Shown piece by piece: positions 46,377 through 54,738 of a stretch of 64,000 nucleotides of DNA. The position numbers and the translations under genes are program-made. Source of the stretch: Mesorhizobium caraganae (GTDB lineage Bacteria; Pseudomonadota; Alphaproteobacteria; Rhizobiales; Rhizobiaceae). A model generated the notes under the pieces. That model saw nothing but the letters and a program-made list of their open reading frames with translations. It made no database searches and had not been told where the DNA came from. The stretch is taken from NCBI RefSeq assembly GCF_016836705.1, contig NZ_JAFCGY010000015.1, forward strand, positions 1 to 64,000. The letters are read 5' to 3'. The first letter of the stretch is position 1. Each line of letters opens with the position of its first letter.

Positions 46377-46526
46377 TGATGAGCTCTCCTCATAGGTTCA
46401 TGCCGGATATAGCACCTAATCGTGGATAATCGCAGGCCCTAAATAGGCTCCATCACAAATCGGGCAGTCCAAGGCGGGGGCAAAGACGGCGGCCATCTCC
46501 CGCTGGCATCGAGAAGGAACAAATCC

Positions 46527-46932
46527 ATGGGGACATCAAGCGAAGCGGCTCGCAGCCCTCGGCGAAGGGCCGTGCCGATTATTTTACCGGATCGGTGCGC
46601 ATCGACGCACCGTTCAATGGCAGCGAGCCTGCCCGTGTCGGCGGCGCCACCGTGACCTTCGAGCCTGGTGCGCGCACCGCCTGGCACACGCATCCGCTCG
46701 GCCAGACATTGATCGTGCTGTCGGGTGCCGGATTGGTGCAGCGCGAGGGCGGGCCGGTCGAGCCGATCCGCCCGGCGACATAGTCTGGTTCGCGCCCGGC
46801 GAGAAGCACTGGCACGGTGCGGCGCCAACCACGGCGATGAGCCACATCGCCATCGCCGAAGCGCTCGACGGCAAGGTCGTCGACTGGATGGAGAAAGTCA
46901 CCGACGAACAATACGGAGTTAAGCCATCATGA
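46527..46932 (+). pseudogene. Cupin-domain protein gene with two single-base losses
   Basis: A complete cupin (about 134 residues) can be read only by adding one G in the GGGG run at 46529-46532 and one C in the CCC run at 46771-46773. The restored protein runs MGDIKRSGSQPSAKGR, then GATVTFEPGARTAWHTHPLG (metal ligands His, His), then VWFAPGEKHWHGAAPTTAM, and stops in the ATGA shared with the next gene. AAGGAA lies before the ATG. As written the gene cannot make the protein. Since both lesions are in homopolymers and the gene is otherwise perfect, sequencing error is a serious alternative. Confidence 0.75.
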
Positions 46933-47270
46933 CCGATGCACCAGCGGTTCCCAAAAATCCGTTCTCCGATATCGCGCCCGCGCTCGGCAAATACACCGAC
47001 GAGGTGCTGTTCGGCGACGTCTGGAAGCGCCCCGGCCTTTCGCCGCGCGACCGCAGCCTCATTACCGTCGCCAGCCTGATCTCGAACTACCGGACCAATG
47101 AAATGCCTTTCCACATAAAGCGGGCGCTCGACAATGGCGTCAGCCCCGACGAACTCATCGAAACCATCACCCATCTCGCCTTCTACGCCGGATGGCCGGC
47201 GGCTAGCACGGCGATCGGCATTGCCCGGAAGGTTTTCGAACAGGCCGACACCGAGAAACAAGGACAATGA
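46929..47270 (+). CDS. Carboxymuconolactone decarboxylase family protein
   Basis: A 113-residue CMD-like protein: FGDVWKRPGLSPRDRSLITV, SLISNYRTNEMPFHIKRALD and ITHLAFYAGWPAASTAI are the family pattern. The AhpD CxxC pair is absent, so it is not a peroxidase partner of that type; it is closer to gamma-carboxymuconolactone decarboxylase relatives of unknown role. It shares ATGA with the cupin gene before it and with the aldo/keto reductase after it, forming a tightly coupled operon. Confidence 0.85.
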   Translation: MTDAPAVPKNPFSDIAPALGKYTDEVLFGDVWKRPGLSPRDRSLITVASLISNYRTNEMPFHIKRALDNGVSPDELIETITHLAFYAGWPAASTAIGIARKVFEQADTEKQGQ

Positions 47271-48262
47271 CAATGCAAAAGCGCACACTTGGAACAAGCG
47301 GCCTCGAAGTCTCTGCCATCGGGCTGGGCTGCATGGGAATGAGCCAGTCCTACGGGGCTCCGATGGAGACAGCGGATGCGGTTCGCCTGATCCGCGCGGC
47401 GTTCGAGCGCGGCATCACTTTCTTCGACACAGCCGAAGTCTATGGGCCGTTCAAGAACGAGGAGGTCGTCGGCGAGGCGTTGCAGCCGATCCGCGACCAG
47501 GTTGTGATCGCCACCAAATTCGGCATCGACATTGCAGGCACTGCCGGGCACAGCGGCATGGACAGCAGGCCGGAGCATATACGCGACGTCGTGGAGGCCT
47601 CGCTCAAACGACTGAGGACAGACCGCATTGATCTTCTCTACCAGCATCGCGTCGATCCGGTCGTGCCGATCGAAGAGGTGGCGGGCACGGTCAAGGACCT
47701 GATCCAACAGGGCAAGGTCAAGCATTTCGGTCTCTCCGAGGCCGGCGTGCGCAACATCCGGCGCGCGCATGCTGTGCAGCCGGTTGCCGCCCTGCAGAGC
47801 GAATACTCGCTGTGGTGGCGCGAGCCCGAAGAGGCAATCCTGCCTGTCCTCGAAGAACTGGGTATCGGCTTCGTGCCGTTCAGCCCGCTGGGCAAGGGCT
47901 TCCTCACCGGCGCCATCAGCGCCGACACGACGTTCGACAGCGGCGACTTCCGCAACACTGTGCCGCGCTTTTCGGCGGAGGCCAGGCTGGCAAACCAGGC
48001 GCTGGTCGATGCGATCGGCGTCATCGCGGCCAAGAAGAAGGTGACCCCGGCGCAGGTCGCGCTCGCCTGGCTGCTGGCGCAAAAGCCCTGGATCGTCCCG
48101 ATCCCCGGCACCACGAAGCTCAACCGCCTCGAGGAAAACATCGGATCGGCAGCAGTTGCCCTGACGACGGACGATCTTGGCAACATCGAAAACGCAGTCT
48201 CGGCGATTGCAGTGCAGGGAGAGCGCTATTCGCCACAGCAGGCGGCACGGATCGATCGCTGA
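47267..48262 (+). CDS. Aldo/keto reductase
   Basis: A 331-residue AKR with the tetrad in FFDTAEVYGPFKNEE (Asp, Tyr), VVIATKFGI (Lys) and LLYQHRVDP (His), and cofactor-binding IPGTTKLNRLEENIG. It closely resembles the gene at 13674-14681, including LGCMGMSQSYG. The start overlaps the CMD stop; a second ATG two codons in (47273) is equally possible. It is part of the LysR-controlled redox operon and likely reduces reactive carbonyls or quinone-derived compounds. Confidence 0.9.
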   Translation: MTMQKRTLGTSGLEVSAIGLGCMGMSQSYGAPMETADAVRLIRAAFERGITFFDTAEVYGPFKNEEVVGEALQPIRDQVVIATKFGIDIAGTAGHSGMDSRPEHIRDVVEASLKRLRTDRIDLLYQHRVDPVVPIEEVAGTVKDLIQQGKVKHFGLSEAGVRNIRRAHAVQPVAALQSEYSLWWREPEEAILPVLEELGIGFVPFSPLGKGFLTGAISADTTFDSGDFRNTVPRFSAEARLANQALVDAIGVIAAKKKVTPAQVALAWLLAQKPWIVPIPGTTKLNRLEENIGSAAVALTTDDLGNIENAVSAIAVQGERYSPQQAARIDR

Positions 48263-48290
48263 TCGCGACGAAATTGAGAAGGGCAAAGTC

Positions 48291-49031
48291 ATGACGCAAG
48301 GTATCGAGAACAAGGTGGTCGCCATCACCGGCGCCAGCAGCGGCCTTGGCGAGGCAGCGGCACGGCTGCTGGCGAAAGAAGGCGCGAAGCTGGTGCTGGG
48401 CGCCCGACGGATCGACCGCTTGCAGGCGCTGGCAGGTGAGCTTTCGCTCGGCAAGGACGCCATTCTGCAGACCGACGTAACCGATGTCGGTCAGGTCCGT
48501 CGTCTCGTCGACCATGCGGTCAAGACGCATGGCCGCATCGACGTCATCATCAACAATGCCGGCCTGATGCCGCATTCACCGCTGGAGCGCGGCAAGGTCG
48601 AGGACTGGGACCGGATGATCGACGTCAACATCAAGGGCGTCCTCTATGGCATCGCCGCCGCCCTGCCGCACATGAAGACGCAGAAGAGCGGCCACATCAT
48701 CAACGTCTCGTCGGTCGCCGGCCACAAAGTCGGGCCAGGCGGCGCGGTCTATGCCGCCACCAAGCATGCGGTGCGCGTCATCTCGGAAGGACTGCGCCAG
48801 GAGGTCAAGCCCTACAACATCCGCACCACCATCATATCGCCCGGTGCCGTAGCGACGGAATTGCCGGACAGCGTCACCGAAGCCGATGTCGCCCAAGGCG
48901 TGCGCGCGCTCTACGACCGGGTGGCCATACCGGCCGATTCCTTCGCCCGAACGGTGGTATTCGCCATGAGCCAGCCCGACGAGGTCGACATCAACGAGAT
49001 CCTGTTTCGGCCGACGGCGCAGGAATATTAG
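48291..49031 (+). CDS. Short-chain dehydrogenase/reductase
   Basis: A 246-residue classical SDR with TGASSGLGEAAARLL cofactor loop, NNAG, catalytic Ser in NVSSVAG and YAATK (Tyr, Lys). The start at 48291 (MTQGIENKV) is 28 bases after the AKR stop; the open frame further upstream overlaps the AKR gene and is not used. It is the last gene of the cupin-CMD-AKR-SDR operon. Confidence 0.9.
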   Translation: MTQGIENKVVAITGASSGLGEAAARLLAKEGAKLVLGARRIDRLQALAGELSLGKDAILQTDVTDVGQVRRLVDHAVKTHGRIDVIINNAGLMPHSPLERGKVEDWDRMIDVNIKGVLYGIAAALPHMKTQKSGHIINVSSVAGHKVGPGGAVYAATKHAVRVISEGLRQEVKPYNIRTTIISPGAVATELPDSVTEADVAQGVRALYDRVAIPADSFARTVVFAMSQPDEVDINEILFRPTAQEY

Positions 49032-49046
49032 AGCCGCCGACCTTGC

Positions 49047-49658
49047 TCAGCACCGCCGGTTCAGCCCGAACTGCGCCTGAAATTCCCTGGTATCGTTGCG
49101 GTTGGGATAGGGCCGGTCGGGCACTGGAACGCGCAGATGCGCGCACAGGGTCTCCCAGCCGTCGCCCAGTTTATGGACCAGCAGCCGCTCCGGCGGAACT
49201 GTCGCCATGACCGCGGCGACGTTGGCTTCATAGAGGGCGATCGCGGTCGCGCGATCATGCGCCTTGCCGCCGAAGACCTGCTTGGCGATCAGGGAAATGC
49301 CCAGCGCCTCCTGATCCTGGAGCTGGCTGATGCCGGCCAGGATGGTCCTCTCGAAGCTCTCCCACCAGCTTCCTGCCGAGCGCCAGGTGAGGATGACCGG
49401 GGCATCAGGATAGAACTCGATCAGCTGGCGCCAGTAATGCGCCGATGGCCAGTCCATGCAAGAGGCATAGCCGGCAAACAGCTCGCTCCAGTCAGGCGCA
49501 GCACCCTTCGCCAGTGCACGCCAGAGCCGCTTCTGCTCCTCGTTGGCGATGACTTCGGACATGTGATGACAGGGGCCGAAGCCGAGGATGGTCAGCGCTT
49601 CGCGCATCGAATCCGTTCCGGTGCGGCCAAAGCCCGTCCCGATCACCTTGATCGACAT
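49047..49658 (-). CDS. Sulfotransferase-family protein
   Basis: A 203-residue protein with the 5'-phosphosulphate loop GTGFGRTGTDSMREAL at the N-terminus and APVILTWRSAGSWWESFER as the 3'-phosphate region. This compact family, annotated as sulfotransferase, is common in rhizobia and fungi; its acceptor is not known. The start at 49658 gives the conserved MSIKVIGTG. It is convergent with the SDR gene, 15 bases apart. Confidence 0.82.
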   Translation of the reverse strand: MSIKVIGTGFGRTGTDSMREALTILGFGPCHHMSEVIANEEQKRLWRALAKGAAPDWSELFAGYASCMDWPSAHYWRQLIEFYPDAPVILTWRSAGSWWESFERTILAGISQLQDQEALGISLIAKQVFGGKAHDRATAIALYEANVAAVMATVPPERLLVHKLGDGWETLCAHLRVPVPDRPYPNRNDTREFQAQFGLNRRC

Positions 49659-49914
49659 ATTTTCCTTCCCTGGTTCGAACCGGTGGAGGTCGGTCAGCTG
49701 GCAGGTTGGCATCGCTCAGCGGCTGCACGACAGCAGCCTCTCCGCAGGAAGCGCCGCGTGGGCAGCAACTCTTCACTCTTCATCGCATATATCAGGACTG
49801 CGCCCGGGCCAGATTAGCCGCCAACGATAGATCTGTCCCACACAAAGATCGGTTGACCGGCCTCGGCCACGAAGCGACTATTCAGCCAGATTGCAGACCG
49901 CAGGAGGACATGAG

Positions 49915-50220
49915 ATGGACGAACCCGATCGCTGGCGGCACATGGCGAGCGCGCCCAAGGATGGCAGCCGCATCCTGGTCACCGTGAGGCCGTCGGAACA
50001 GGGGCCGGCCGAGGTTGACCTCGCTTACTGGTCGCGCGCCGACCAGTTCGGTTCAGAAGGCTGGCGCTCTTCCGATTCGTCTCCGGGACGCGTGATCGAA
50101 TATCCTGAGCCCGAATTGAAATGCTGGATGCCGCTGCCGACGGCCAATCTGAGCCGGGCTTCCATGCCGAGTCCGTGGGAAGGCGAAGACGTCCCGTTGC
50201 TCGACGGCTCCGGTATCTGA
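49915..50220 (+). CDS. Small hypothetical protein
   Basis: A 101-residue protein starting MDEPDRWRHMASAPKDGSRI after AGGAGG. The segment HMASAPKDGSRILVTVRP and the closing ELKCWMPLP match a family of small rhizobial and phage-associated proteins of unknown function (the W-x-P-x-A-P-x-D-G pattern). It may be cargo of past phage DNA; no other phage genes are near. Its end is 6 bases from the convergent aldo/keto reductase gene. Confidence 0.65.
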   Translation: MDEPDRWRHMASAPKDGSRILVTVRPSEQGPAEVDLAYWSRADQFGSEGWRSSDSSPGRVIEYPEPELKCWMPLPTANLSRASMPSPWEGEDVPLLDGSGI

Positions 50221-50226
50221 TGCCGG

Positions 50227-51056
50227 TCAGAACAGGAACGCTGCCGTTGCGGGGTCCGGTCCGGTGCGGCCGTCCGGCGAATCCAGGCCTCGAATGAGCT
50301 CGAGGTCCTGCGCGTCCAGTTCGAAATCGAAGACATCGAAATTGGCGACGATGCGATCCTGGTGAACCGATTTCGGGATGACGATCAAGCCTTGCTGAAG
50401 GTGCCATCTGATGATCGTCTGCGCCGCGGACTTGCCATGTTTCCTGGCAATGCCGGCGATGACCGGGTCGCTCAGCAGCCGGCCGCTGCCAAGCGGGCTC
50501 CAGCTTTCGATGCGGATATCGTGCTCAAGATGAAATTCCCTTAAGCCGCGCTGCTGGAAGCGGGGATGCAGCTCGATCTGGTTGACGACGGGCGTCACGC
50601 CGGTCTCGCCGATGATCCGCTCCAGATGGTCCCGGTTGAAATTCGAAACCCCGATTGACCTTGTCCGGCCGGCCTGCCGAAGTTCGATCAGCGTCTTCCA
50701 GGCCTCGACATATTTGCCCTGGCCGGGCACCGGCCAATGAATCAGGAACAGGTCGATCTGGTCGATTCCGAGCTTGTCCATCGTCTCGCCAAAGGCCCGC
50801 AGGGCGGCGTCACGCTGGTGGGCGCCGTTGCGCAGCTTCGAGGTGATGAACAACTCGCCTCTCGGCACGCCGGCGGCACGGATCGCCTGTCCGACCCCTC
50901 CTCATTGCGGTAGCCTTCGGCGGTGTCGATCAGACGATAGCCGGCCTCGATCCCCCAGCTCACCACCCCGGCGGTAATCGGCGGATCGACCTGCCACACG
51001 CCAAGGCCGAGCTGGGGAATGGCGGAGCCGTCGTTCAACGCAATCTGTTCAGGCAT
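50227..51056 (-). pseudogene. Aldo/keto reductase gene with one frameshift
   Basis: Two frames together encode a full AKR of the 2,5-diketogluconate-reductase type (about 276 residues). The first frame, from 51056, reads MPEQIALNDGSAIPQLGLGV through LIDTAEGYRNEEG. The second continues AGVPRGELFITSKLRNGAHQ through LIHWPVPGQ and IPKSVHQDRI to the stop at 50227. The break is in the CCCC run at 50895-50898; one extra base restores VGQAIRAAG at the junction. Catalytic Asp, Tyr, Lys and His are all present. As written it is broken, but a sequencing error would explain it equally well. Confidence 0.75.
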
Positions 51057-51237
51057 GTTCGGATCCTTATGCGACGATTGTTCCAAGTTGCAAGGATTGT
51101 TCCAAGCGGTCCGCCCGCTGCCTATCTAGGCTCGACATCGGCAACGGCCAGTCGACGGCGGGGACAAATCGCCTGCTTGATTTGGAATCGTGATCTCCGC
51201 ACAGGCGGTCCAGATGCGCTTCGAGCCGGCGGCGGCC

Positions 51238-51870
51238 TTACCTCGGGCGGCGCACCGCCCGCACCATGCCGCCGGGGCCGCCGCCGCAGAAGAAGCGGTC
51301 GCCGCCGTCGGATTCGAGCCCCGAGACGCCCTTCCCCGCTGGCATGTCGAGCCGCTCCAGCACCTTTCCGGTTTGCGGGTCGACACGGCGCACGTCGCTG
51401 TGGTCGCCTTCCCAGGTGCCGTGCCACAGCTCGCCATCCACCCAGGTCACCCCGGTGACGAAACGGTTGGATTCGATGGTGCGCAGGATTTTCCCGGTCT
51501 CGGGATCGATCTGGTGGATCTGGCGCGCCCGGTTCTGCCCGACCCACAGTGTGCCCTCGGCCCAGGTCATGCCGGAATCGCGACCGCCGCCGGGCGCCGG
51601 AATGGTGGCCAGCACCTTGCCGGTGTCGGGGTCGATCTTCTGGATGCGATCTCCGGCCAGCTGAAACAGATGCCGGCCGTCATAGGCGGTGCCGGCATGT
51701 GCGGCGACATCGATCGAGCGCAGCGTCTCACCGCTTGCCGGATCGAAGGCGGTCAGCCGCTCGCCCGCGGCAAACCAGACATTTTGCCCGTCGAAGCTCA
51801 CGCCATGCACGATGTCGACATCAGGAAAGGGTCCGTATTCGCGCAGGATTTCAGCGGCTGAATGTTTCAT
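51238..51870 (-). CDS. Beta-propeller protein, glutaminyl-cyclotransferase-like repeats
   Basis: A 210-residue protein made of repeated propeller strands: FDGQNVWFAAGERLTAFDPA, YDGRHLFQLAGDRIQKIDPD, AEGTLWVGQNRARQIHQIDP and VDGELWHGTWEGDHSDVRRV. The pattern matches PQQ/YncE-like and glutaminyl-peptide cyclotransferase propellers, with four or five units. No signal peptide is seen. The start at 51870 is chosen; ATGs at 51888 and 51894 are possible. The end FFCGGGPGGMVRAVRRPR may be slightly shortened by a frameshift, since basic sequence continues in other frames. It lies 33 bases after the regulator gene at 51904 and is likely its co-transcribed partner. Confidence 0.7.
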   Translation of the reverse strand: MKHSAAEILREYGPFPDVDIVHGVSFDGQNVWFAAGERLTAFDPASGETLRSIDVAAHAGTAYDGRHLFQLAGDRIQKIDPDTGKVLATIPAPGGGRDSGMTWAEGTLWVGQNRARQIHQIDPETGKILRTIESNRFVTGVTWVDGELWHGTWEGDHSDVRRVDPQTGKVLERLDMPAGKGVSGLESDGGDRFFCGGGPGGMVRAVRRPR

Positions 51871-51903
51871 GTCCTGGTCCTCGATCATGGTCACGGAACC
51901 TTC

Positions 51904-53124
51904 CTAGCCGTTTGGCAGCGGTGCCGGGAGTAACAAGGTGGTCGTGAACCCGGCCACAGGCGGCGTCATCCAGCGGCGCGCCCGGCCATGGCCGAACGAC
52001 TGCACCTTGCCGGCCTCGGCCAATTGCTCGAGCGCCCGTTGTACGCTGCGCTGGCCGGCGCCGAGCGCGAGCGCCAGCGCCGAGCTTGCCCAGGCTTCAC
52101 CATCGGCCAGGAAGGCCAGCATCACCGCGTGCCGCTCCTCGATCGGCCGCGCCAGCACCACGACCGCGACGGCCTGACGCGGCGCCAGCGCAAAGCCTTG
52201 GCTGGTCGCGCCGATGCCCGCCAGCGGCCGCAATTCGGCGCGCAGCCGGCCGATCTCGACCCGCAGCCTGGCACGATGCGATTCATCGACGTGCCTGCCG
52301 CCAAAGGCGCGGGCAATCAGCGTCGCTCTCGGCACATCCGCCGGCCAGGCTTCGGCAAGTGTTCGCACCAGTGCAAACAGCACCGGGCGCGTTGCCAGCG
52401 AGACCGTGGTTTCCTGCCTGCGCACGACATAGCGGAAGGTATCGACGACCAGCGCCGACGACGCCTGCAGCGCCTCGACCTCCTCGAGCAGCAGCGGCCG
52501 CTCTGCGCCATTGGCGATCAGCCGAGCCGCCGGCGTGTCGAGTGACAGAAAGGCACTGTCGACCTCTGCCATAAGGCCCGGAATGCCGGCCCGGCGAGCC
52601 GCGTGGCGAGCCCATTCAAGAGCTGCGCGCGCGGCTTTCGTCTTGAGCCGGCGCATGGCGATGCCGGCAACGGCGAGCTCATGCGCGGCGCGTGAGGCGG
52701 GTGGCAGCGGCGCCGGATCGAGCCCGGCCAGCACGTCTTCAGCCTCGTCGAGCCGACCGATGAGCAGCAGGCGGCGCACCTTGAGATGCCCGGCATGCGC
52801 GGCGTTCAGCCGATCACCGTGCCTTTCCAATGTCGCCCGCGCCGCATCGAGCGCCTTGGCCGGCCAGCCGAGGTCACGTGAGACCAGCGCGATCTCGGCT
52901 TCGGCGACGACGCATCTGGCGCGCGCCACCGCCTCCTTCGGACCGAAGGCGCGTCCAGCCCGACGCAGCAGCAGCTTGGCGCGATCGAGATCGCCGAGCT
53001 GCGCCATCGCAATGCCGCGCAGCGCCAGCGCCGGCGCATCCTCGCGCAAGGCGACGCGGTCGAGCGCGGCAAGCGGATCACCCGCGGCCAGCGCCAGCCC
53101 TGCCGCGGTGATCAGCGAGTCCAT
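51904..53124 (-). CDS. Transcriptional regulator with two winged-helix regions and TPR-like N-terminus
   Basis: A 406-residue protein. The N-terminal half (about 1-190) is alanine-rich helical repeats, TPR-like. Residues about 225-315 (TRPVLFALVRTLAEAWPADV, SHRARLRVEIGRLRAELRPL, TSQGFAL) have the pattern of an OmpR-type winged helix. Residues about 325-395 (EERHAVMLAFLADGEAWASS, QRSVQRALEQLAEAGKVQSF, GHGRARRWM) form a second winged helix. No sensor or receiver domain is present. A dyad GTCACA-CT-TGTAAC begins 9 bases before its start codon and recurs upstream of the DUF899 gene, suggesting autoregulation and a shared regulon. Confidence 0.72.
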   Translation of the reverse strand: MDSLITAAGLALAAGDPLAALDRVALREDAPALALRGIAMAQLGDLDRAKLLLRRAGRAFGPKEAVARARCVVAEAEIALVSRDLGWPAKALDAARATLERHGDRLNAAHAGHLKVRRLLLIGRLDEAEDVLAGLDPAPLPPASRAAHELAVAGIAMRRLKTKAARAALEWARHAARRAGIPGLMAEVDSAFLSLDTPAARLIANGAERPLLLEEVEALQASSALVVDTFRYVVRRQETTVSLATRPVLFALVRTLAEAWPADVPRATLIARAFGGRHVDESHRARLRVEIGRLRAELRPLAGIGATSQGFALAPRQAVAVVVLARPIEERHAVMLAFLADGEAWASSALALALGAGQRSVQRALEQLAEAGKVQSFGHGRARRWMTPPVAGFTTTLLLPAPLPNG

Positions 53125-53182
53125 TCAAATCCCGTCACACTTGTAACTCCCACCTCCGCCGGTCATGGCCCTAACTTAAGTC
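53125..53182 (+). promoter_or_regulatory. Repeated upstream element, copy 1
   Basis: TCAAATCCCGTCACACTTGT onward, with the dyad GTCACA-CT-TGTAAC at 53134-53147. A second copy in the same orientation lies at 53396-53458. This copy abuts the start codon of the regulator gene. The 53183-53395 interval between the copies has no gene I can support; a small frame starting at 53330 after GGAGATAACTGACA is possible but unconvincing. Confidence 0.5.
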
Positions 53183-53395
53183 ACCGCCGCCAAGCAGCAA
53201 GCCGGGGCGGCAACCTGGCCATCTGGGCTGGCAGGAGACACCTCGGGCGGCGTTGACGGCAATATCGGCAGTCGCTAACCTGAGCATCTCAGATGGTATT
53301 TTTAAGCTTCTCATTGGAGATAACTGACAATGCCTGCTTCCGAGGATCTTGAGCACACTGCGCGGCCCCGCCACCCCTGCTGCGGTGGGCCTCCG

Positions 53396-53458
53396 TCAAA
53401 TCCCGTCACATTTGTAACTCCGCCCTCGCCGCCTCCGGGCCCTACCCTACCTCACGAT
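53396..53458 (+). promoter_or_regulatory. Repeated upstream element, copy 2
   Basis: TCAAATCCCGTCACATTTGT onward, with the dyad GTCACA-TT-TGTAAC at 53405-53418. By eye about three quarters of the 60 bases match copy 1. It ends about 50 bases before the DUF899 gene start, in promoter position. It could be an operator for the two-wHTH regulator or an ECF-sigma promoter (GTAAC -35 type). Confidence 0.5.
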
Positions 53459-53511
53459 CAGCAGGCAACGACAGGCCGCAACGGCGTAATGACTGGCAAA
53501 GGAGATGAGCA

Positions 53512-54264
53512 ATGACCAAGCACGTGGCAATGAAGACCCCGCCAATCGTTTCAAGGCAGGAATGGGAAGCCGAGCGCGAAAAGATGCTGGTGAAGGAAAA
53601 GGCGACGATGCGCGCCAGGGATGCGCTCTCGGCCGAACGCCGGCGGATGCCGTGGATGGAAGTGGACAAGGCCTATGTGTTCGAAGGCCCCAACGGCAAG
53701 GCAAGCCTGCTCGACCTGTTCGAGGGCCGCCGCCAGCTGATCGTCTACCGCGCATTCTACGAACCCGGCGTCTATGGCTGGCCCGAACATGCCTGCCGCG
53801 GCTGTTCGCTCGGCGCCGACCAGGTCGGCCATCTCGCCCATCTCAACGCCCGCAACACCACGCTTGCCTACGCCTCGCGCGCGCCGCAGGCCGACATTGT
53901 CAGCCTGAAGCAGCGGATGGGCTGGGAGATGCCCTGGTACACAATCACCGACAGCTTCGACAAAGATTTCGGCGTCGACGAATGGCACGGCCACAACGTC
54001 TTCATCCAGGACGGCAAGAAGGTGTATCGCACCTATTTCATCAACAGCCGCGGCGACGAGCAGATGGGCACGGTCTGGAGCTATCTCGACGCCACACCGC
54101 TCGGCCGCCAGGAGGTCTGGGAGGACTCGCCCGAAGGCTATCCCCAGACCGAGCTCTACAGCTGGTGGAACTGGCACGACAATTACGACGCCGCGCCCGA
54201 CAAGACATGGGAAGCGGTGGCCGCCGCCGGCGAAGCCGCGTTCCGCGACAAGGACGGCAAGTAA
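53512..54264 (+). CDS. DUF899 thioredoxin-like protein
   Basis: A 250-residue protein of the DUF899 family, predicted to have a thioredoxin-like fold. Visible motifs are YVFEGPNGKASLLDLFEGRR, AFYEPGVYGWPEHACRGCS (CxxC), TLAYASRAPQADIVSLKQRM, and YSWWNWHDNY near the end. The family is widespread in soil bacteria and often sits under ECF-sigma or stress control; the reaction is unknown. The start follows AAAGGAGATGAGCA. The repeated element at 53396-53458 lies just upstream. Confidence 0.85.
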   Translation: MTKHVAMKTPPIVSRQEWEAEREKMLVKEKATMRARDALSAERRRMPWMEVDKAYVFEGPNGKASLLDLFEGRRQLIVYRAFYEPGVYGWPEHACRGCSLGADQVGHLAHLNARNTTLAYASRAPQADIVSLKQRMGWEMPWYTITDSFDKDFGVDEWHGHNVFIQDGKKVYRTYFINSRGDEQMGTVWSYLDATPLGRQEVWEDSPEGYPQTELYSWWNWHDNYDAAPDKTWEAVAAAGEAAFRDKDGK

Positions 54265-54274
54265 GGACCGAGTT

Positions 54275-54390
54275 CCTCGCCCCCGCCGACGGCGGGGGAG
54301 AGGTGGCCGCGGAGCGGCTTTTGTAAGGCTCAGCCCTCTCCCCGTCTCGGCTTCGCCGAGCCACCTCTCCCACACTTTGTGGGGCGAGGA
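54275..54390. repeat. RIME-like inverted repeat pair
   Basis: CCTCGCCCCCGCCGACGGCG through GAGGTGG and the inverted CCACCTCTCCCACACTTTGT through GCGAGG flank a short centre that contains its own GTCTCGGCTTCGCCGAG hairpin. It fills the gap after the DUF899 gene and could act as a terminator. Confidence 0.7.
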
Positions 54391-54416
54391 ACCCAACCTT
54401 TCGAAGGATGAGAACC

Positions 54417-54689
54417 ATGAGCGATATCGGCACGGGCATCGGCAGCGAGATCCCTCAATCAACCGGCGCGGCGCCGCTCGGCATCGCCGACTGGCTGTGC
54501 CTCGCCGCGGCGCCGACTTTCGCTGCGATGGCGTTGCTTACCTGCATTCACACTGGCGACAGCATGATGTCGTGCCTGGGCGCCAATGCCTCCCTGCTCA
54601 CGGGCATGCCGGTGATGTATCTGCTGATGAGCGCCTTTCACCTGGCGCCATGGTTGCGTGTGATTTCCGGCCGGCCGGTCCGGCGATAG
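54417..54689 (+). CDS. Small two-helix membrane protein
   Basis: A 90-residue protein starting MSDIGTGIGSEIPQSTGAAP, with AAGGATGAGAACC before the ATG at 54417 (an ATG three codons earlier is less well placed). Two hydrophobic helices follow: IADWLCLAAAPTFAAMALLT (about 23-45) and LLTGMPVMYLLMSAFHLAPW (about 60-80). I recognise no family by name. It may be co-expressed with the MDR oxidoreductase gene 49 bases downstream. Confidence 0.65.
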   Translation: MSDIGTGIGSEIPQSTGAAPLGIADWLCLAAAPTFAAMALLTCIHTGDSMMSCLGANASLLTGMPVMYLLMSAFHLAPWLRVISGRPVRR

Positions 54690-54738
54690 TCCGGCTCGCC
54701 ACTGCCATTCTGAACACCCCGCACGTCGGAGAGACACA

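Noticed and set aside
53330..53515. Small plus-strand frame after GGAGATAACTGACA, before DUF899
   Set aside because: The ribosome-binding site is acceptable, but the peptide is proline-rich, runs through the repeated regulatory element and overlaps the DUF899 start region.
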